This document shows, piece after piece, positions 1 through 15,400 of a DNA stretch of 64,000 nt. A program made the position numbers and the translations under genes. Position 1 is the first letter of the stretch; the number at the start of each line of letters is the position of its first letter. The stretch covers positions 3,594,501 through 3,658,500 of the forward strand of contig JAJKFL010000007.1 of NCBI GenBank assembly GCA_021186555.1, written 5' to 3'. Below the pieces are notes generated by a model. That model made no database searches. It saw nothing but the letters and a program-made list of their open reading frames with translations, and was not told where the DNA came from. The stretch is from Reticulitermes speratus (taxonomy: Eukaryota; Arthropoda; Insecta; Blattodea; Rhinotermitidae).

Positions 1-73
1 CAGTTGCCGCCGCTGACGGTGTATGTTTTGCCCGTATAAGGTGAGAAATACATTTTTTATTCACTTTTGATAC

Positions 74-102
74 CGCACCATTCTTTTGTGTATGCCCTGT
101 AT
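74..102. mobile_element. Terminal fragment of a miniature inverted-repeat element
   Basis: These 29 bases are identical to one arm of the palindrome at 40173-40258 (shared end ATGCCCTGTAT). The piece lies in a CFAP44 intron, and the other end of the element would be outside the window. Confidence 0.5.
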
Positions 103-438
103 TTTACAGTAAATATTACAATTAATTCTGTGTGAGTCTAGTACCAGTAGGTCGAGGCTACTCTACACGTCAGTTCCGATGATGTGCAATATTCTTCGAC
201 TACTTCTGTTTAAGTGTCCTTCTGGGTACTTCTGAAACAATAAAATGACTCTGTGTTGATATTTTGTTTATTTGCTGCTCTTTTGGCAAGTTTATCTGCT
301 GTTTCTTTTCCTAGTAGGACAAGATGGGGTAGTATCCATTGAAAAGGTGATAAGTAATCTGTTACATTTAAAGTAATTCATCATTTCACCTTTGGACCAT
401 GAACATAAACATTTCAGGAGTTTTCTTATACATTTCAG

Positions 439-3400
439 CCAAATAAAGAGAAGGTTGAAGACATTGAAGATATAAAACACCTAAGTTTAGAAGAAACAAA
501 AGCCAAGGCAGAATATGACAAGAGGATGGCAGTGGCCAATCAGAGAAAACAGAAGGTTCTTGACAGATTGGAAGAACTAAAATTAAGCTTCAGGGATATT
601 ATGTGCAGGTAAAAATAACTTCTGATACTTTGCTGAGTTCTTTCACGTACTTCTGTGGTCATAATACAAAAGCGTTTTTCTTAGGGAAATCATGTATAAA
701 AAACAGAATATGTAAAACTACAATGTTACACTTTATTTTCTGTGATGTAAAACTTGTGATATTTGTGGTTCTTGTGGCAGTGACTAGAAAGATGGTTGTC
801 TTTTGGAATGTGTGACACCGTGAAGGCTGGTAGGAAAGTGCTGATGTTTCAGTGATACTTGCTGCCTCCTTTCTTTGATGACAGAGGTCTGAAAGCTCGG
901 TACACTTCTACCAGTCTACACAGCATCAGATCTCAGAAGACAACAATATTTCAGTATTGGTCCCCTCTACCTTAGGGAGGAGCCTGTTTAAGAAGAAACT
1001 GATAAGAAAGAGATTTGGCCTTACGTGAGAGAGAAAAGACGATAGAGAAAATTACATGATGAAGAAATTCATAAATTTACTCTTCACCAAATATTGTTAG
1101 GTACAGTGATTAAATAAAGGAGGGTGGAATGGGTGGGACGTGTAGCATGCATGAAAGAAATCTCTAAGTTTACATGGGAGAATAAGCAATGGATCTTCAA
1201 GAAGCAGAGCACAAAGTTGTGGGCTTGACCGAACTGCTTAAGGGTAAGGTCCACTAAACGTGAGAATTAAACTCTTGGGCTTCTTAAAATATGAAAATGT
1301 CTTTACTGGCTGAGTTACTACTAGCATTTGAAGAAAGACACTGCATCAGGAGACACAAGTCACACAGAGCATACAAATGTTGACAGAACCAAAAAACTAC
1401 ATACATTTCTGAACTTCTAGTTCTCACAATGGTGAATACTAAGGTTATGGTCATCCAGGATGTGACTTCATGCTGTCTGGTTGATAAGTTCCAAGGTCTG
1501 AGAATGGCCTACAGACTTCATCTTCAGGGTACATGAAGGCAGCATGTTCCTCCAAGACATTGGTACCTAATCCATCTACCAAAGTACATGGTGTCATATC
1601 CTGGAAGACCCTCATCAAGTGGGTTAATTCCAACCACTTCTCAAGTACGAGATTTTCAGTGCCATACTTCATAGCACAAGGTAGAATACTGACTTCTTAC
1701 CTAACAAACTTTATGAGAACATAAGGGAGGATGGGCATATGCAAACTTCAGGGGGAATTAAAAAGTTAATTTTAATTATGCAAACCATGCATTTGCTGTC
1801 TGGGTACACACAATGTGTTGAAAATTGATCAGATGTCAGGGATGGATAGGGATAGAGAAGCTGGTGACTAACTGCCTAAGCTACGGCAAAGTTATGGAGT
1901 TCAGGCCAATACTGTGTTACTTATAACATGTAGTTTATGGGTACAACTAACTTTTATTCATGGAATTTTTCTGTTAGAGGAGTACTTTGCAAAATGTGCC
2001 CAAAAATGTATCCATACACTTAAGTAACACTAAAGAAAGACTGAGGGTGTTCAAGAGCAGGATGTAGAGAAGAATATTTGGACCTAAGAGAGAGGAAGTA
2101 ACAGTGCCAGAGAATACTGCATAATGAGGAGCTTCATAATTTCTACTTGTTGCCAGAAATTGTCAGGATGATAAAATCAATCAGAATCATGTAGCATGAA
2201 TGGAAGCAACAAGAAATACATATAAAGTTTTGGGTCAAAAACCTGATGGTAGAATAAGTTGTTGTATATGAAAGATGTATGTCATCACAGTTTCAAATAT
2301 TTACAGGAATATGAAGTTACCAGAGTCCCAACGAATTCCTATGTGTGACCTGGAAGTACATCCAGACATCACAAAAGATTTGGATGATGCACTTCAGAAG
2401 GAAATTGACCTTGTCAAACAGAAGTTCTCATTTGATGTGGAGAAGAGTAGACTGGGGCTACAGAAACTCGAAGATTACTTCACAAATGTACTAGATTCTA
2501 TGACAATCTATGTATGTAGCATAAGGTAAACACATTATGTCACTTTAATGAATCCAATTAGTCATGCTGATGCTTAAAAATTAGGCACAAAATACTGATC
2601 TGCAACAATCAGGAGGGAGTTTAACCCCATAAATGTCAGCTTTAATTCCTTCAGTGCTGTTTCAGGTTGTCACAACTGCCCTTCTCTCATGGGTGCATAA
2701 TACATAAAAATTCCCTAGAAGCTTCAAATGCAGGGAAAAATGTCCTGTAAAATATTATAGACTATACAGTTAAGACAAAGTTAAAAGATAAATTTCTACA
2801 TTTTTCATACATCTCCTTATCCCTGTCTCATGTAATCAAAATTTAATTTTTGTCAAAAAATGATACATGTGTTTTTGAAGTAAAAAGCTCCTTCTATGGG
2901 GATGAAATATCATTATCAAATAACTGAAGTCATTAAATTTGGTTTACTTTATTCAAGGAAAGTCAGTTTTCCACCGTTGATTTTAAATTTCATGTGGTCC
3001 CTTCTACCCATTTTTTTCTGTTCTCATGTGAATTAGAATGTTGATATTAAGAATACACTCTTCTGAAATGTGAAGCTGTGTTATCTGATAGATATCAAAG
3101 TTACAATGGAATATCTCACCTCCACATTCACTGATTTTGGAGATGGAGGCAGCAGGTTCCTCAGAACAGATGTACTTACTGTACAAAATTGCATACATCC
3201 CAGAAGACCATAATCCTAAAGTATGCCATTATAGGAGCCTCAAATCTCATATGCAGTACAGCTAATTTTAATTTACATTTCAGAACAAATGGAAGAGTGT
3301 CCACTTTTAGGCAGAGAAAGCTAGGTAAGGAATTTTATGATGCAAAGACATCTGTACAGCTGCAGATGGAAGAAGCTGGAAGGAAAGGCATGTAACTTTG

Positions 3401-6400
3401 CAGTCATAAGCATGCAGCTTGTGTAAATAGCAGTACTATGATTTTATGACCATGTAGTGACTCCAACCTTTTTATGGCAAAGGGCTACACTGGTTATTGC
3501 GGGCTGGTTCCCGGGCCATACGTAGACAAATAATAAGTTGTACACCTAATCACCTCAATTATTGTGTAATTTTTATAGTATACACATAATTTAGAAACGT
3601 GACTGCAGGCCGCAGTTGGAGATTCATGATGTAGTGTCTTACTGTATTGGCTTTGTGCACTGCATTACTGCTATTGTTATAATCATGGGTTTTGTTGTTG
3701 TTTTATTCTGTATTTAAATAACTTCCCTCTCATTTCAATTCAGACAAGCTGGAGGATACTTTAAGGTAATATGAAAATCAAATTAAGATGAATCTCACAT
3801 ATATCATTAGAAACTACAACATTACGAGTATGTCAACTGAGACAATGGTACCTCATGTTGTTTGTAAAGGGCACATGAAATCCACGTAGCAAAAACAGCA
3901 CCAACAGAACCAGAAAAAAGAATTCCTGTGAGGGAACCTTTCCTCACAGCAGCTCCTGAATACAAAACCAGCAAGAAGCTGCAGCAACTAATAGAGAAGT
4001 ACCTGCAGAGGAAACGGAGACAGAAGCAGAGGCAGCAACAGGTATCAGAGAAGGTGTTTGAGTTATTATTATCAAGTATGTCAGTGAAATGATCTTGGAT
4101 ATTCAGAGTTAGTTGTTTAACATTGACTGAACTAGTTAATTATAAACAGTTAGTTAAACAGACTTGGGAGGCCTATATGATTAAGCTATACCAAAACATT
4201 GGACATGCTATAGCAATCATTTCAAAGGGTGTCCTGAAAAATTCAATGAAGAGCATAAATGTACATCATTCATCACAACAGGCATTCCACCACCAGGATG
4301 ATGACAATGGTAAGCAGTACACCATAGCACAACATACAGTCAGAAGCAGTAAGTGACGCTGTTTTAAGTTTTTGGACTAAATAACTCAACAATGTCTTGC
4401 AGTGGGATTTGTTTCTCAAAGAGAAGCCAGATGAAACAAAGAACCATCCAGATGACATAGCAGCTATTGCAGAAGCAGAACAGACTATAGGAGATTACAA
4501 GCTGAAATCAGCAGCAGATTACAGGGTGCCTAAACACTTACGGATATCAAAAGCCAAGAAATATTACCAACTTCTTGAAGCAAGGGAAAGAGTAAGTTGT
4601 GTTTTTAAACAAAGACCTAACAGTAGAATGTCAGTTTGTTACAAAATGTTGTTCATGTCACTTTGAAAAGGAAATTTTCATATCAAATTTTTAAGCAGTA
4701 TACAATTTAAATACAGTGCTCACATTCAGATTCACCCACAAATCCCGAACTTTGTCCACCACCAAGTATTCCAAACAGAATACAATGTTCCAGAAACTGG
4801 ACATCTGTTTTCACCATCAAATGAAAAGCTCAGGAAGCACCTACTCTTCTTTTGAAGTGTGTCATTTAATGGTACTGTCAATTGCTAAGATTATGTAGTG
4901 TTGGTAACTGTGGATGAATGAATATGGAGCATTGGTGGAATGACACTGACAGGAAAAACCAAAATACTTGGAGGAAAACCTGCCCCATCCCAGTGCTGCT
5001 ATGTCCACCCCAAATACCACATGGACTGGCTTGTGGCTGAATCTGATCCTCCACAGTGAGGGGCCAGTGACTAATCACCTCATCCATGGCATGGCTGGCA
5101 CCTACTCAGTTGGGTCCCAATGGAGAGACCTAACCTCAGTCACTTCATAATCCACATTAGGCTGCTAAACCTGTACAAGCAACCAGAACAGGTTTCGTCA
5201 ACAGGAAATACGTGAAACAATCCTTAGTATTATGTACCTTTGTGTCAATCCTTTAGACTAGGAAAGAATTCCAGCTTGAATTTCCTTAACTGAAATTAAC
5301 TCTTTATAATGGACCCAACTGAGTAGGGCCTCCCTAACACTTAAACTGATTATGGAAATGATCCTGTTTCCAGAACATTTTCTTCTGTTCACAGTACTAG
5401 ACAATGGACCACGTCCAGAAAAGCAGGAACAAATAAGTTAATACGCCACTGACAGAACTCTTTAGAACTGATGCTAAAATACATAACAAAAGATCAATTC
5501 TAGCTTCTAATTTGCTACTGTTTCAAATTCAGCGGTGGTTTCTACTATAAAAGTGTATCTGTTCTGTTTCCTGTTGTTTACCACAGATCCAATATGAAGC
5601 ATCAAAGATATTACCAAATTCAGTCCATACTCTTGCCAGTATGTAGGGTAGTCATAGTTGTTACAACAGTGTGCAAGTACCGTAGTAGAGTTATTGGATA
5701 CAATTCAAATCCTCATGCCCAATACTTTTTTTTAAATTAAAGGAATGGTGAGAATTTAAGTTATCACAGTGGGGAGTGTAAATATTACGGTCTTCTATAG
5801 TCTTGAGGGTTACTCATTCTTTAAAATTAAACTGCTACATATTTTAATACTGATAAGGAAAGGAACCATTTCCTTGTCAAAGAAGCATAACTTCTGCTTC
5901 TATTTTATTGTTGTTGCATGTCTCTGCTTCTGAAATTAAGGTTTGTGACTTACTTCAATCTTACAGCTCTTCATGATAAAACACAATTTCAACAGCAAAG
6001 TTTATGATCTTCGGAACAAAAAAACTGCACTTATAGAGAGATTCAATGAACTTAATGCCACACTTAAAAATATCCACAGAGAACTGGACCCAACACAAAG
6101 AAAGTTTCTATCTGAAATTCCAAAATTTGATGAGAAACTTGAGTTTCCAGAAAGAGAATTTAAGGTAGGTTATTTTAGATTTAAAGTCTCCATGGCAGTG
6201 AATGTTAAGGCTGCAGTCTTCTAGGACGTGACACTGTGAAATTTCGTAGACATTAACGAATCTATTGGAAAGACCTGCTGTCTCCATAACTGAAGGTGGA
6301 CACAGTATGACTAACTTCATGGAGCAGAGTCCTTTTTGGGAAACTAACAGATCCTCAGCTAGTCACTGAACTCCCCACATTTTATTGAACCCACAGGTTC

Positions 6401-9400
6401 ATTACCATGTTCACAACAGCCCACCACTTGTTCCTATCCTGAGCTAGATCAATCCAGCCCATGCCCTCCCATCCTATATAGCTTAAAGCAAAGACTAATA
6501 CAAACCTCACATTGCACCATGGACATTTGCATTTTGTCTTTATGTATCTGCTGTGCAAGGAATCACACACAAAAAAAAAATCCTTTTCCTTCCAAATACC
6601 AATATTTGCCATGTCACATGTCATGTCAGGTCAGCTGGCTGATGGAAGAGACTGAGGCAGCCTTTACCTCCTTTGTATTAAGTGTCTGACCACTGCAAGT
6701 CCCAAACGTCTGTGTAATAATTCATTACCATGAAAGGTGGGAAGGATAAAAGTACTCAGAACAGAAACATGCAGGAAGTGGTGAAACTGTTTCTTCGTAC
6801 ACTTACAGGCCCATCTGCTAATGGAGTGTCATGGAATCAAATTTGTCCACATACCTCATGTCTGTTATAGTCTCATACTGTAGCTGATTTCAGAGTGCTA
6901 AGCTATCACAGAAATTACCCTCTGCTGGAGGACAATGTATCTTAGCCAGCACAATTACATTTCGTTCGTCTTTCAATACTATGACTAACATGTCACCCCT
7001 CACACTAGTCTTAATGTCACCTCATTTCAAAATCAGCATCAGACATTTTATTATTTCCTACTGTCTCATGGCAGTAAAGTTTTAGATATAAACACTAATT
7101 TTCTGTACAGCTGCAGTGCAACTCAACAATATACACAGCACACTTATAGCATGCTATTTTATTTTGGGCCATGGCATTTCTAACTGTAATGGCTGCATCA
7201 TACGATCTGTCTAATCTTTATCAGCTAACAGAAGAGGACAAAGAAGCATTACTCTTACAGAAATTAGAGTCTTCTGACTCTGATACTCCAATGATAAATC
7301 ATGGAGCTGATGATACAGAATCTGTGGATGCAGAGTATGAAGCACTTCTAGGTTCATATTATCCAATGACTAAGGAAGGGACATTAGAGAAAACTATTTC
7401 CACATCATATTTTGCAAATGGATCTAATGTCTCAGCAGAACAACTAGAAGCATTGACTATTGAAGATAACGTTGATACAGCCTGGGAGACTGAGTTGAAG
7501 GAACACAGGATGAAGAGGTAAGCTCCACTCTTAAAAGATCTTGTGGTTATTTGGTAACCAAAATTTCAATGTTTCACATCCTTTTTGATAACTAAACAAC
7601 TTTCATAGTAATAAATGTGGTACATTATTGTCTCTCTCACATACACATGCACATACACAAAGAAGCAGATTTACTGCGTCCTCAAGGGGGGGGGGGGGTG
7701 AGCAGTGGCACAGTTGGTTGAGGTTCTGGGTTTAAGTCCTGGTAGAGTCCTTGGAAATTTTCAAATGACCTATTCCTTCTGTCCACATTCAGTAGCCCTG
7801 GGATATGGCCAACACGTAGAGCCGACAACTCTGCCGTCCTACTTGTGTCAAACATCAAATTAAGGATGGAAGCCCAAAATTCCATCCCCCCTCTGAGTCT
7901 TCATGACTTGTTATGGGAAAGCTTTACTTTACCTTTATGTTTACCAAGTGTAGGAAAATAAAATCTCAGCTTTGTACGTGCACTGGCCTACACCATTGCA
8001 GTGTTGTCAGTGGCTGGAACCTGAGAAGCTACAGGTAATTAGTCATGTCTTACTAATCATGAGGTGCAGGTGGCCTCAGTGTGCCAGTGAAATGTATTGT
8101 TTAACAAAGAGTGTTGGTTTGTAATTCCTCTACAAAGAAACTGTCATGGAGCAAACAAGCTGAGATCTTGTGTGGAAAAAAGTTGCCAAAAATCATTTTA
8201 ACAACCCCACTAATGTAATAATATTTATATTTCTGATAGAATAAAAGTTAAATGAAATAAAACTGTCTTTTGCTGTTTACCATACAGGAAACTATTTGAG
8301 CAGGACCAGATGATGAATGAAATGGAAAAGAGAATTGAAGCCTTTGACACAGAGGTTGAAGATCTATCACATCTGAAGTTAAGAGTCAATGTAGAAGCAA
8401 AGTTCCTTGAATTAAATTTACTCACATTGCAACAAGAACTTACTATTCTGAAAGACTTTGAAGACGTGGATGAAGAAGTGTCAAACAAAGTTCTTAATTC
8501 ACTACAAGATAAACATGACATGGAAAGGAAGGTATGGCTCATTCTTCTCCTTAGGATTTTGTGGCCTGTGCCAACATGTAACTTCAGATTTTAGAGTTCA
8601 ACTGCCCCACATCCTGAAGCTGTTTCAGCATTCATTGCAATTACCATGAAGATGGCAGCTGCAATGTATGCTAAAACAATGAAACAGCATCTACATGTTG
8701 TGAAACTAAATTCCATATACCAAAATTACACAGGTGTGTCTTACATTCAATATTCATTATTTGCAAGCAGGATAGAATGCAACAGCAAGGGGTGGCAGCC
8801 CTAAATAAATTGTTTTTGTGGCTGAATTCTAAAAACAGGTAATGCAATACTAAGACAATATAACTTTAGCTTCCTACGTTAAGTTAATTTGGAATTGATT
8901 TCATTGGTTTTTGTCTTAGTATTGGTAGAATAAATTACAGAATGTAGTGAAACTGACAATAATAATATCTGAGAATGTGAAAATTTCAGCTGAAAAGTCT
9001 AGGGCATAACAAAGTTTTGCAGAATATACAATGTTTGCAGATCAAGTTATTCTAGGACTTGATTCAGTACAGTCTGCAAATCAGTACCAACATTGCAGAT
9101 GAAGTGTCTACCTGCATTTTAAAGAGTAAAAAAATCTTCAGAAAATGGAGGTAGCAGGTTCCTCCCAAATGCTTCTCCCGACCTGTCAAACTACATGGTT
9201 TCATATACAGAAGACCACAGTCTCGGTATTCACTGTCATCAGAACCTCCGAACTCAAAATATGGTTTGGTAATGGATACTCTAAATTAATACAACGAAGA
9301 AAGAATTGAATGCTATGGCTGTATATTAACAGCTAAATAAATTTGGGTAGGTGTGTCAGTTTGGAAACACGGTGCAGCAGCAGCAGCCTTAGCTTTATGC

Positions 9401-12400
9401 AACAATATGTAACTCGTATGAGAAACAAATTTATCATTCATCCTTCATTCTGTAGTCTGTCTTACGACAGGTCTGTAGTCTCTTCCAAAGCGAGTTCTCC
9501 ATAGGGTGCAATCTTGTGCTTCCTCTTTCAATTTCCAGTATCTTATCTTTTCCTTAAGGTCATCCGGTAGCTGCCTACGTCTTCTTCCTCGTCTTCCCGT
9601 CATTTCTATCCTTCCTTCTAACTTTCCTTCAATAACGTGTTTTAGGATGCAGTTTCTACACAAGATGTTACCAATCCAGTTAGCCTTTCTCGTTTTTATT
9701 GTATGTAGGATATTCCTCTCCTCCTTGAATCTGTGTAATACTTCTTCATTTCTCACAAGATCAGTCCAACTGATCTTCTCCATTCTTCTCCAGCACCACA
9801 TTTCAAAACTTTCCAAGTATTTCCGATCTACTTTCCGAAGTGTCCACGTTTCAGCACCACACAAAGCTATGCCCCAAATGTAGCACTTTACTATTTTCAC
9901 ATTAAAATCTTGTCATCCGCATGAAGGAACAATTCTCACCATTATTTTGTTTCAGATTAATGACCTGCAAAAACTAATTCAAATAAAGGAAATAGAAATG
10001 AATGACTTGTTATATAGGGAGAGGGAACTTACAGAGAAGTTTCAAGCAGCAACAAATGACAGCAAATTTGCTGATTTTTTGAGAAAGACATACAATAAGA
10101 AGTATAAACTCCAAAAAGCTGGAAGTACTAGAGGTAAGAGTCTGAAATATAAATAGAAAGAAAGATATTTGAGACTTGTATAGAGTTGTAAATAAATTTA
10201 ACTTGAATTACCAACTTAACTCTTCAAGAATGAGAATGGTGGTCTGCTTGCTTCAGTGCTGAACAAAGTTAGACAGCCTGATGTACATACAGCTGAACCA
10301 CTAGTACTGAGTCTAGTACCTTTCAGTTTGACATTTCTATTGAAAAAGTTAGGTACTGATCAAATTCCAGCAAAATGATCCAAGCACGAGATAACTCATT
10401 ATGTTATAAAATCCACAAATTTTTTAGTTGTTGCCAATAAGGAAGAATTACATCAGCAGTATCAAGAGTCTATTAGAGCAAACCCTCACTGTTTTTGGAA
10501 GTGTTATGTTCTTGACGAATCCTTCAAAGAGTAAAACCACATTGCACAAACTTCAGACATTAAAGGAAAAATGGGGTTAGGGTAACCAAGACACACATAA
10601 CATAATAACGTGTAAGTTTATGATTAATAAACATGAAAACATTGGTGTTGGCATTTACTGGAACGATGTTAGTGTTTTACTGTACATTCCCCCAAAGCAT
10701 TACAACATAAGATAGGGGAGACATGATCCCTTGAGACTCTTAAACCTGGAGAAATCTTTTCATTCTTGGATAAAAAAAATCTGTACTTTTCAAAGGAGCA
10801 TCACACTGTTACAAAGTTCCCATGCTTCACCTAATTTTTTTTCTCATAAGAGCAGCATGAAGAGGAAGATGGATATGGAGCATTGGTGGAAACATAGTGA
10901 CAGCGAAAAACTTGTCCCACTGCCACTTTGTCCAACAAAGATCCCACATACCCATCCAGGCCTCTACAGCGAGAGACTGGTGACTGCCCGAGCCATGGCA
11001 TGGCCTTTAATGAATCATACTCATCTACACAATATTTAAAAATTAGTGCCTACCTGACAGTAAACATACTGCATGTCCACTATAAAGACAATTTGTTAAG
11101 GCAGTTTAAGGAAATAACTGCTTTATGTGGTTAAATATGGTAACAGCTGAAAGTCTTTATTTCAGATTCAGAATCAAGCAGCTTTTCATCACCTTCATCT
11201 TCAAGCAGCAGTGTCTCAGATGACGAAGCAGCCAGTCTAGACCAAGAGCAACTTCATCTCATAACATCTGACAAGGGTGTGTGTCCTGATGGTTGGGAAC
11301 AAGATCTCTACAATGTAACTTTAGTACTGAGATCCCAACGGTGAGCAACTTATATAAACTTGATTAGATTATGTTGTCTGATGGCTATAAACAAGTTCTA
11401 TGTGATATAACTTTTGCATTGAGATTCTAATGGTGAGCACTTTATGTACACTGCAAGTAAACACCACAGTATACATAACATAAATAGTGTATGAACTTTG
11501 TAACATGATGCAGCATGCTTTAAACATTGATGCAAACAGTCAAGTATACTGGTGTGCACTTTTCACATATAACTTTGAATTTGATTAAAGAATATGGAGA
11601 TGTCAAAATTTTAGAGCTTTACTGGTCAATGTATGGATATTATAATATTAGTATAATGTCTGATAAACATTAAACAAAAAGTCTATTCATTTCTTTTTGT
11701 TATCCATTGACTGCAGCTGAATTGTAATACCTTCAATTTCTTGGGCCAAATATATATGTTAGGCCCAAGAAATTGATTATATATATATATTAAGACTGTG
11801 TGGTGTCATGAGATTGTCTAAGTGAACATTAACATTGTGCTCTTCTGGGATGCAATGCCATGTTGTTCATAAATAGGTTCCTTAAAAATGTTGCTGGGTA
11901 TGTACCAGGCCACACAGCATGACATAGGACAAGACTCTAATCTTAACATTCACTGTGATGAGAATCTGAAATGTTATTTTATATTACTTTATGTATTGGT
12001 GTCAGTGTTCTGAATACTTATGTGTCAATGACTTTGATATGTTCTAGGCACGACTGTGAACAAGAACTTATAAAACTAAGGAAACAAGTAGAGAACTTGA
12101 AAAAAGACCTGGCAGTAAATCTGAAGAAAATCAAAACAGTTGAAACAACTCTTCAAACTAACCAAGAAGAATTCGAAATTCTTCAGGTTTGTTCATAAAC
12201 AACAAGTAGAAGTACCATTCTTTGGCACATATAGGTTCCTTTTCATGCCACATCACAATATATAGTAACCGAAACTCTAAAGAACTCTAAAGCACAATGC
12301 CTATCTGTGCCACATTAAAATGCCTGTTATGTAAATGTTTGGGTGCATTACAGAGAAAGAAGCAACATAAGCTAAATGAGACAGAGTGTGTGGTGGTACT

Positions 12401-15400
12401 CAAACTTAGTCAGATGCAGCACTTCAAGACCGGCACCTACAACATGGAGAAACTGTCAAACACTCTAGTCTTCTCACACGAAAGACTACAGAAACTGTAC
12501 TCTCGTGTAGGAGAACTCAAGAAGGAAACACAATCACAAGTGGATAAATATGTGTGAGATATGTGAAAATTTTAAGTCCTCATAACCAAGTTATTGCAAC
12601 TTATGCACACTATAGTAAAAGAAAAGTAAGTTGATTTGTGTGTGATTTGAGGTTCTCACAGCAGTAACCACAAACAGTTTCAGCCTTCTGACATACGATG
12701 CCATATAGTTTGACAGACATGTACTGACGTTTTCGGAGGAATGTGCAGCATGTACCAACATTTCAGAGGAATATGCTGCCTCCATCTTCAGTGTACAAGA
12801 GTACTTTTCTATCCCAAAGGCAGTATATTCCTCAAAAATATTAGTACCTACCCACCAAATTACATGGCATTACATCCAGCAAGACAGTAACCTTAAATTA
12901 ATTTAAAGACAATAATTAACATAAGGACTTTAGCCAAACAGACAGTGAATTCTAAGGACTGGTCAACATATCTGGCCAACACCACTGACTAGAGTCATTT
13001 TCTACATGCTGATGATCACCCCAATACTCAAGAAATTCACCACCTTTTATCAACCTTGAAGGTTAATTACCATACACAACAGCCTACACGTGGATTCTAT
13101 CCTGAGCCCGACACATCCATTCCTCATCCTCACCCTCTTATATATTTAACCCACTGTGTGGGAATATAAGTTTATGTAACAAGGTAGGCAGACCTCCAAA
13201 CTCTGACACGCAGAGTATTTCACATGAAACCCCCTAAGGGAGGATTCCAAGGCAATGAAATAAACCAAGGATTAATTTACCAATTACATATTTCATAAGA
13301 CATTTCAGAGTTATGAATATAATTATGACTGGGTGAATGTAAAATGTAAACAGAACACATCTGGATACCATGTGATAAAACTGTCTCATGACAAATGTGG
13401 TACAGCCTGTGCTCATGACGATGCTACAGAACAGTTTACTGGATCACTGCTTTTGTAGCACAAGACAATTGGAATCACTCTTAGGCATTCCCAGAGAGCA
13501 ACTGAAAGGCACTGACATAATGGTAACATTACAGCATCTGCACAAATTCAACGTAAAACTTAAATAGGAACTAGTAAACCAACTAGTATATTATTTCCTC
13601 TAGTCAGTTTGTTCAAAGAAACCTACATATTTACATTCAGAAATGTACAAACTCAAGAAAGGAAATATTTCAGTGAATTACAACTAATATAAATCAGTCC
13701 CAATACAGGAGTAATAACCATTCAGCTTATATTACACATGAAGAAATTAATGTTATCTAGTGCTATTAAATTATTCTCCAACTCACCAGCTCACTCTTGC
13801 AGTCAATCAACCAGGGAATCATCATAATATTCAAGAGCTGTTACACTCATCAGCATCTTGACCTTTGTTCACGTCAGTGAATGCAGGAAATCACACAGCA
13901 TATCTAAATGCACAAGAAATATAAAAGAGTCTGTGAATGAGCTTAAGTCTATGACCCTGAAGGTTACTAGCAGAGGCCTTGGTTAATAACTTCCAGGGAT
14001 TCCCCATCCAGCAGGGGGGGGGGGGGGGGAACAAAACATCCTTGTGTTAGCATGTAAAGTTTCAGAAGGATTCCCAGATCTGGAAGAGGCTAACACCCAA
14101 GAAGTTCTCAATTCTTGTTAGACGAGAAGGACCTTGGACAGCTGACAGTTCTCAACGGACCAGAAGATGAACATTCTGACAATTACGGAGACACCTTAGC
14201 TGCCTACTAGTGCTCTGAAGACAGGCCTCCAGATGGCAGATAACTGTCAGCAACTTAATGGATAGATGCCTGAAATTTAAGCATGACACGGAGGCTGTAT
14301 GCACAAGAAGAAAGAGCTATTGAAGATCACTGCACAAAGTCTTCTGTCTGTCCCTCTGTGACAAACTCTGTGTCGCTTTATCACCCTGACAACTTTCAGC
14401 CCAGACCATTGCCATTCCATTCTTCATTAATTTACATATTATCAAGTTTCATGTGTCTTTGGTCTCCTTCACACCATTTTTCCCCTTACATACATACGTA
14501 CATGCATCTGTGTTTCAGAGTATTCATAAGTGTGCCATCAGCACTGAATATAAAACTTGTCAAAAATCACAGGACAATCACAAACAAGATCACAAGGACA
14601 TCAATTTAACTATAGTTAAAGTCTAGACTAATCACATCAGTTAATATACATACAATAGTTACACATACAAACATGCAAAGCACAATAGGTAAAATAAGTA
14701 TAATGATGAATGATAATAACAAATATATATATATAGACACTGTAACATTGCACAATGATTTACAACTTCCTAGTCATGTATACATATGCATGTAGTGAAA
14801 TATATAATTGTCGCATATTTATGATATAAAAATCTGCTCAGTAGTATAGTAAAATGTACCTAGTTCCTAAATTTCTCAACTATAAATCTTGACAATAAAG
14901 CAAAAATTCATCAACTGAATAGAACGAATTATGAATTCAATTTCTTTTAGCTTTCCTATGAACTGTTTTTCATCTCGTACTGAGTCAATTAAAAAGGTAG
15001 GCAAGCTGTTAAAAATTTTTACATTTGAAAAGTAAATAGTAATTCTGCTCAAGAAAGACGAAGAAAAGAAAGCCAGTGGGTTCAGTCAGAATTAACAGAG
15101 GTGGAAAAGTGTGTTAAAATTTGCAATACACTTGTTTTCCAGATGTGTTCTTTGCAATTTTGCATACTAGATAAACTTTGATGTTTATGTATTACAGACA
15201 CAAATTTACTGCTATAGACCAAATCACAGTATGGAATGAATACATGACGGCTGTCTACAGAAGCGGTGAGGAGGTGTACAGGGCTCAGCAAAAAGCAAAG
15301 AACTGTTCCTTTATTGAACATGTGGAAAAAGTGAATTAGATTACATTTGTAATGCAATAGACAGAACTATATTACAATTTTAATTTAATACAGTATTAAT

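Noticed and set aside
5587-5650. Exon-like stretch after a good acceptor (ACCACAG then ATCCAATATGAAGCATC)
   Set aside because: It reaches a stop with no donor, and the exon at 5967 joins in phase to 4591 and matches the family.
7150-7224. Longer version of the CFAP44 exon beginning at 7150 or at the ATG at 7171
   Set aside because: The acceptor at 7224 has a better pyrimidine tract and joins EREFK to LTEEDKEALL in phase; the extra residues (FLTVMAASYDL) look unlike the family. Not fully excluded.
8225-8542. 105-codon minus-strand frame, Ser/Phe-rich
   Set aside because: Shadow of the CFAP44 exon at 8288-8531 on the other strand.
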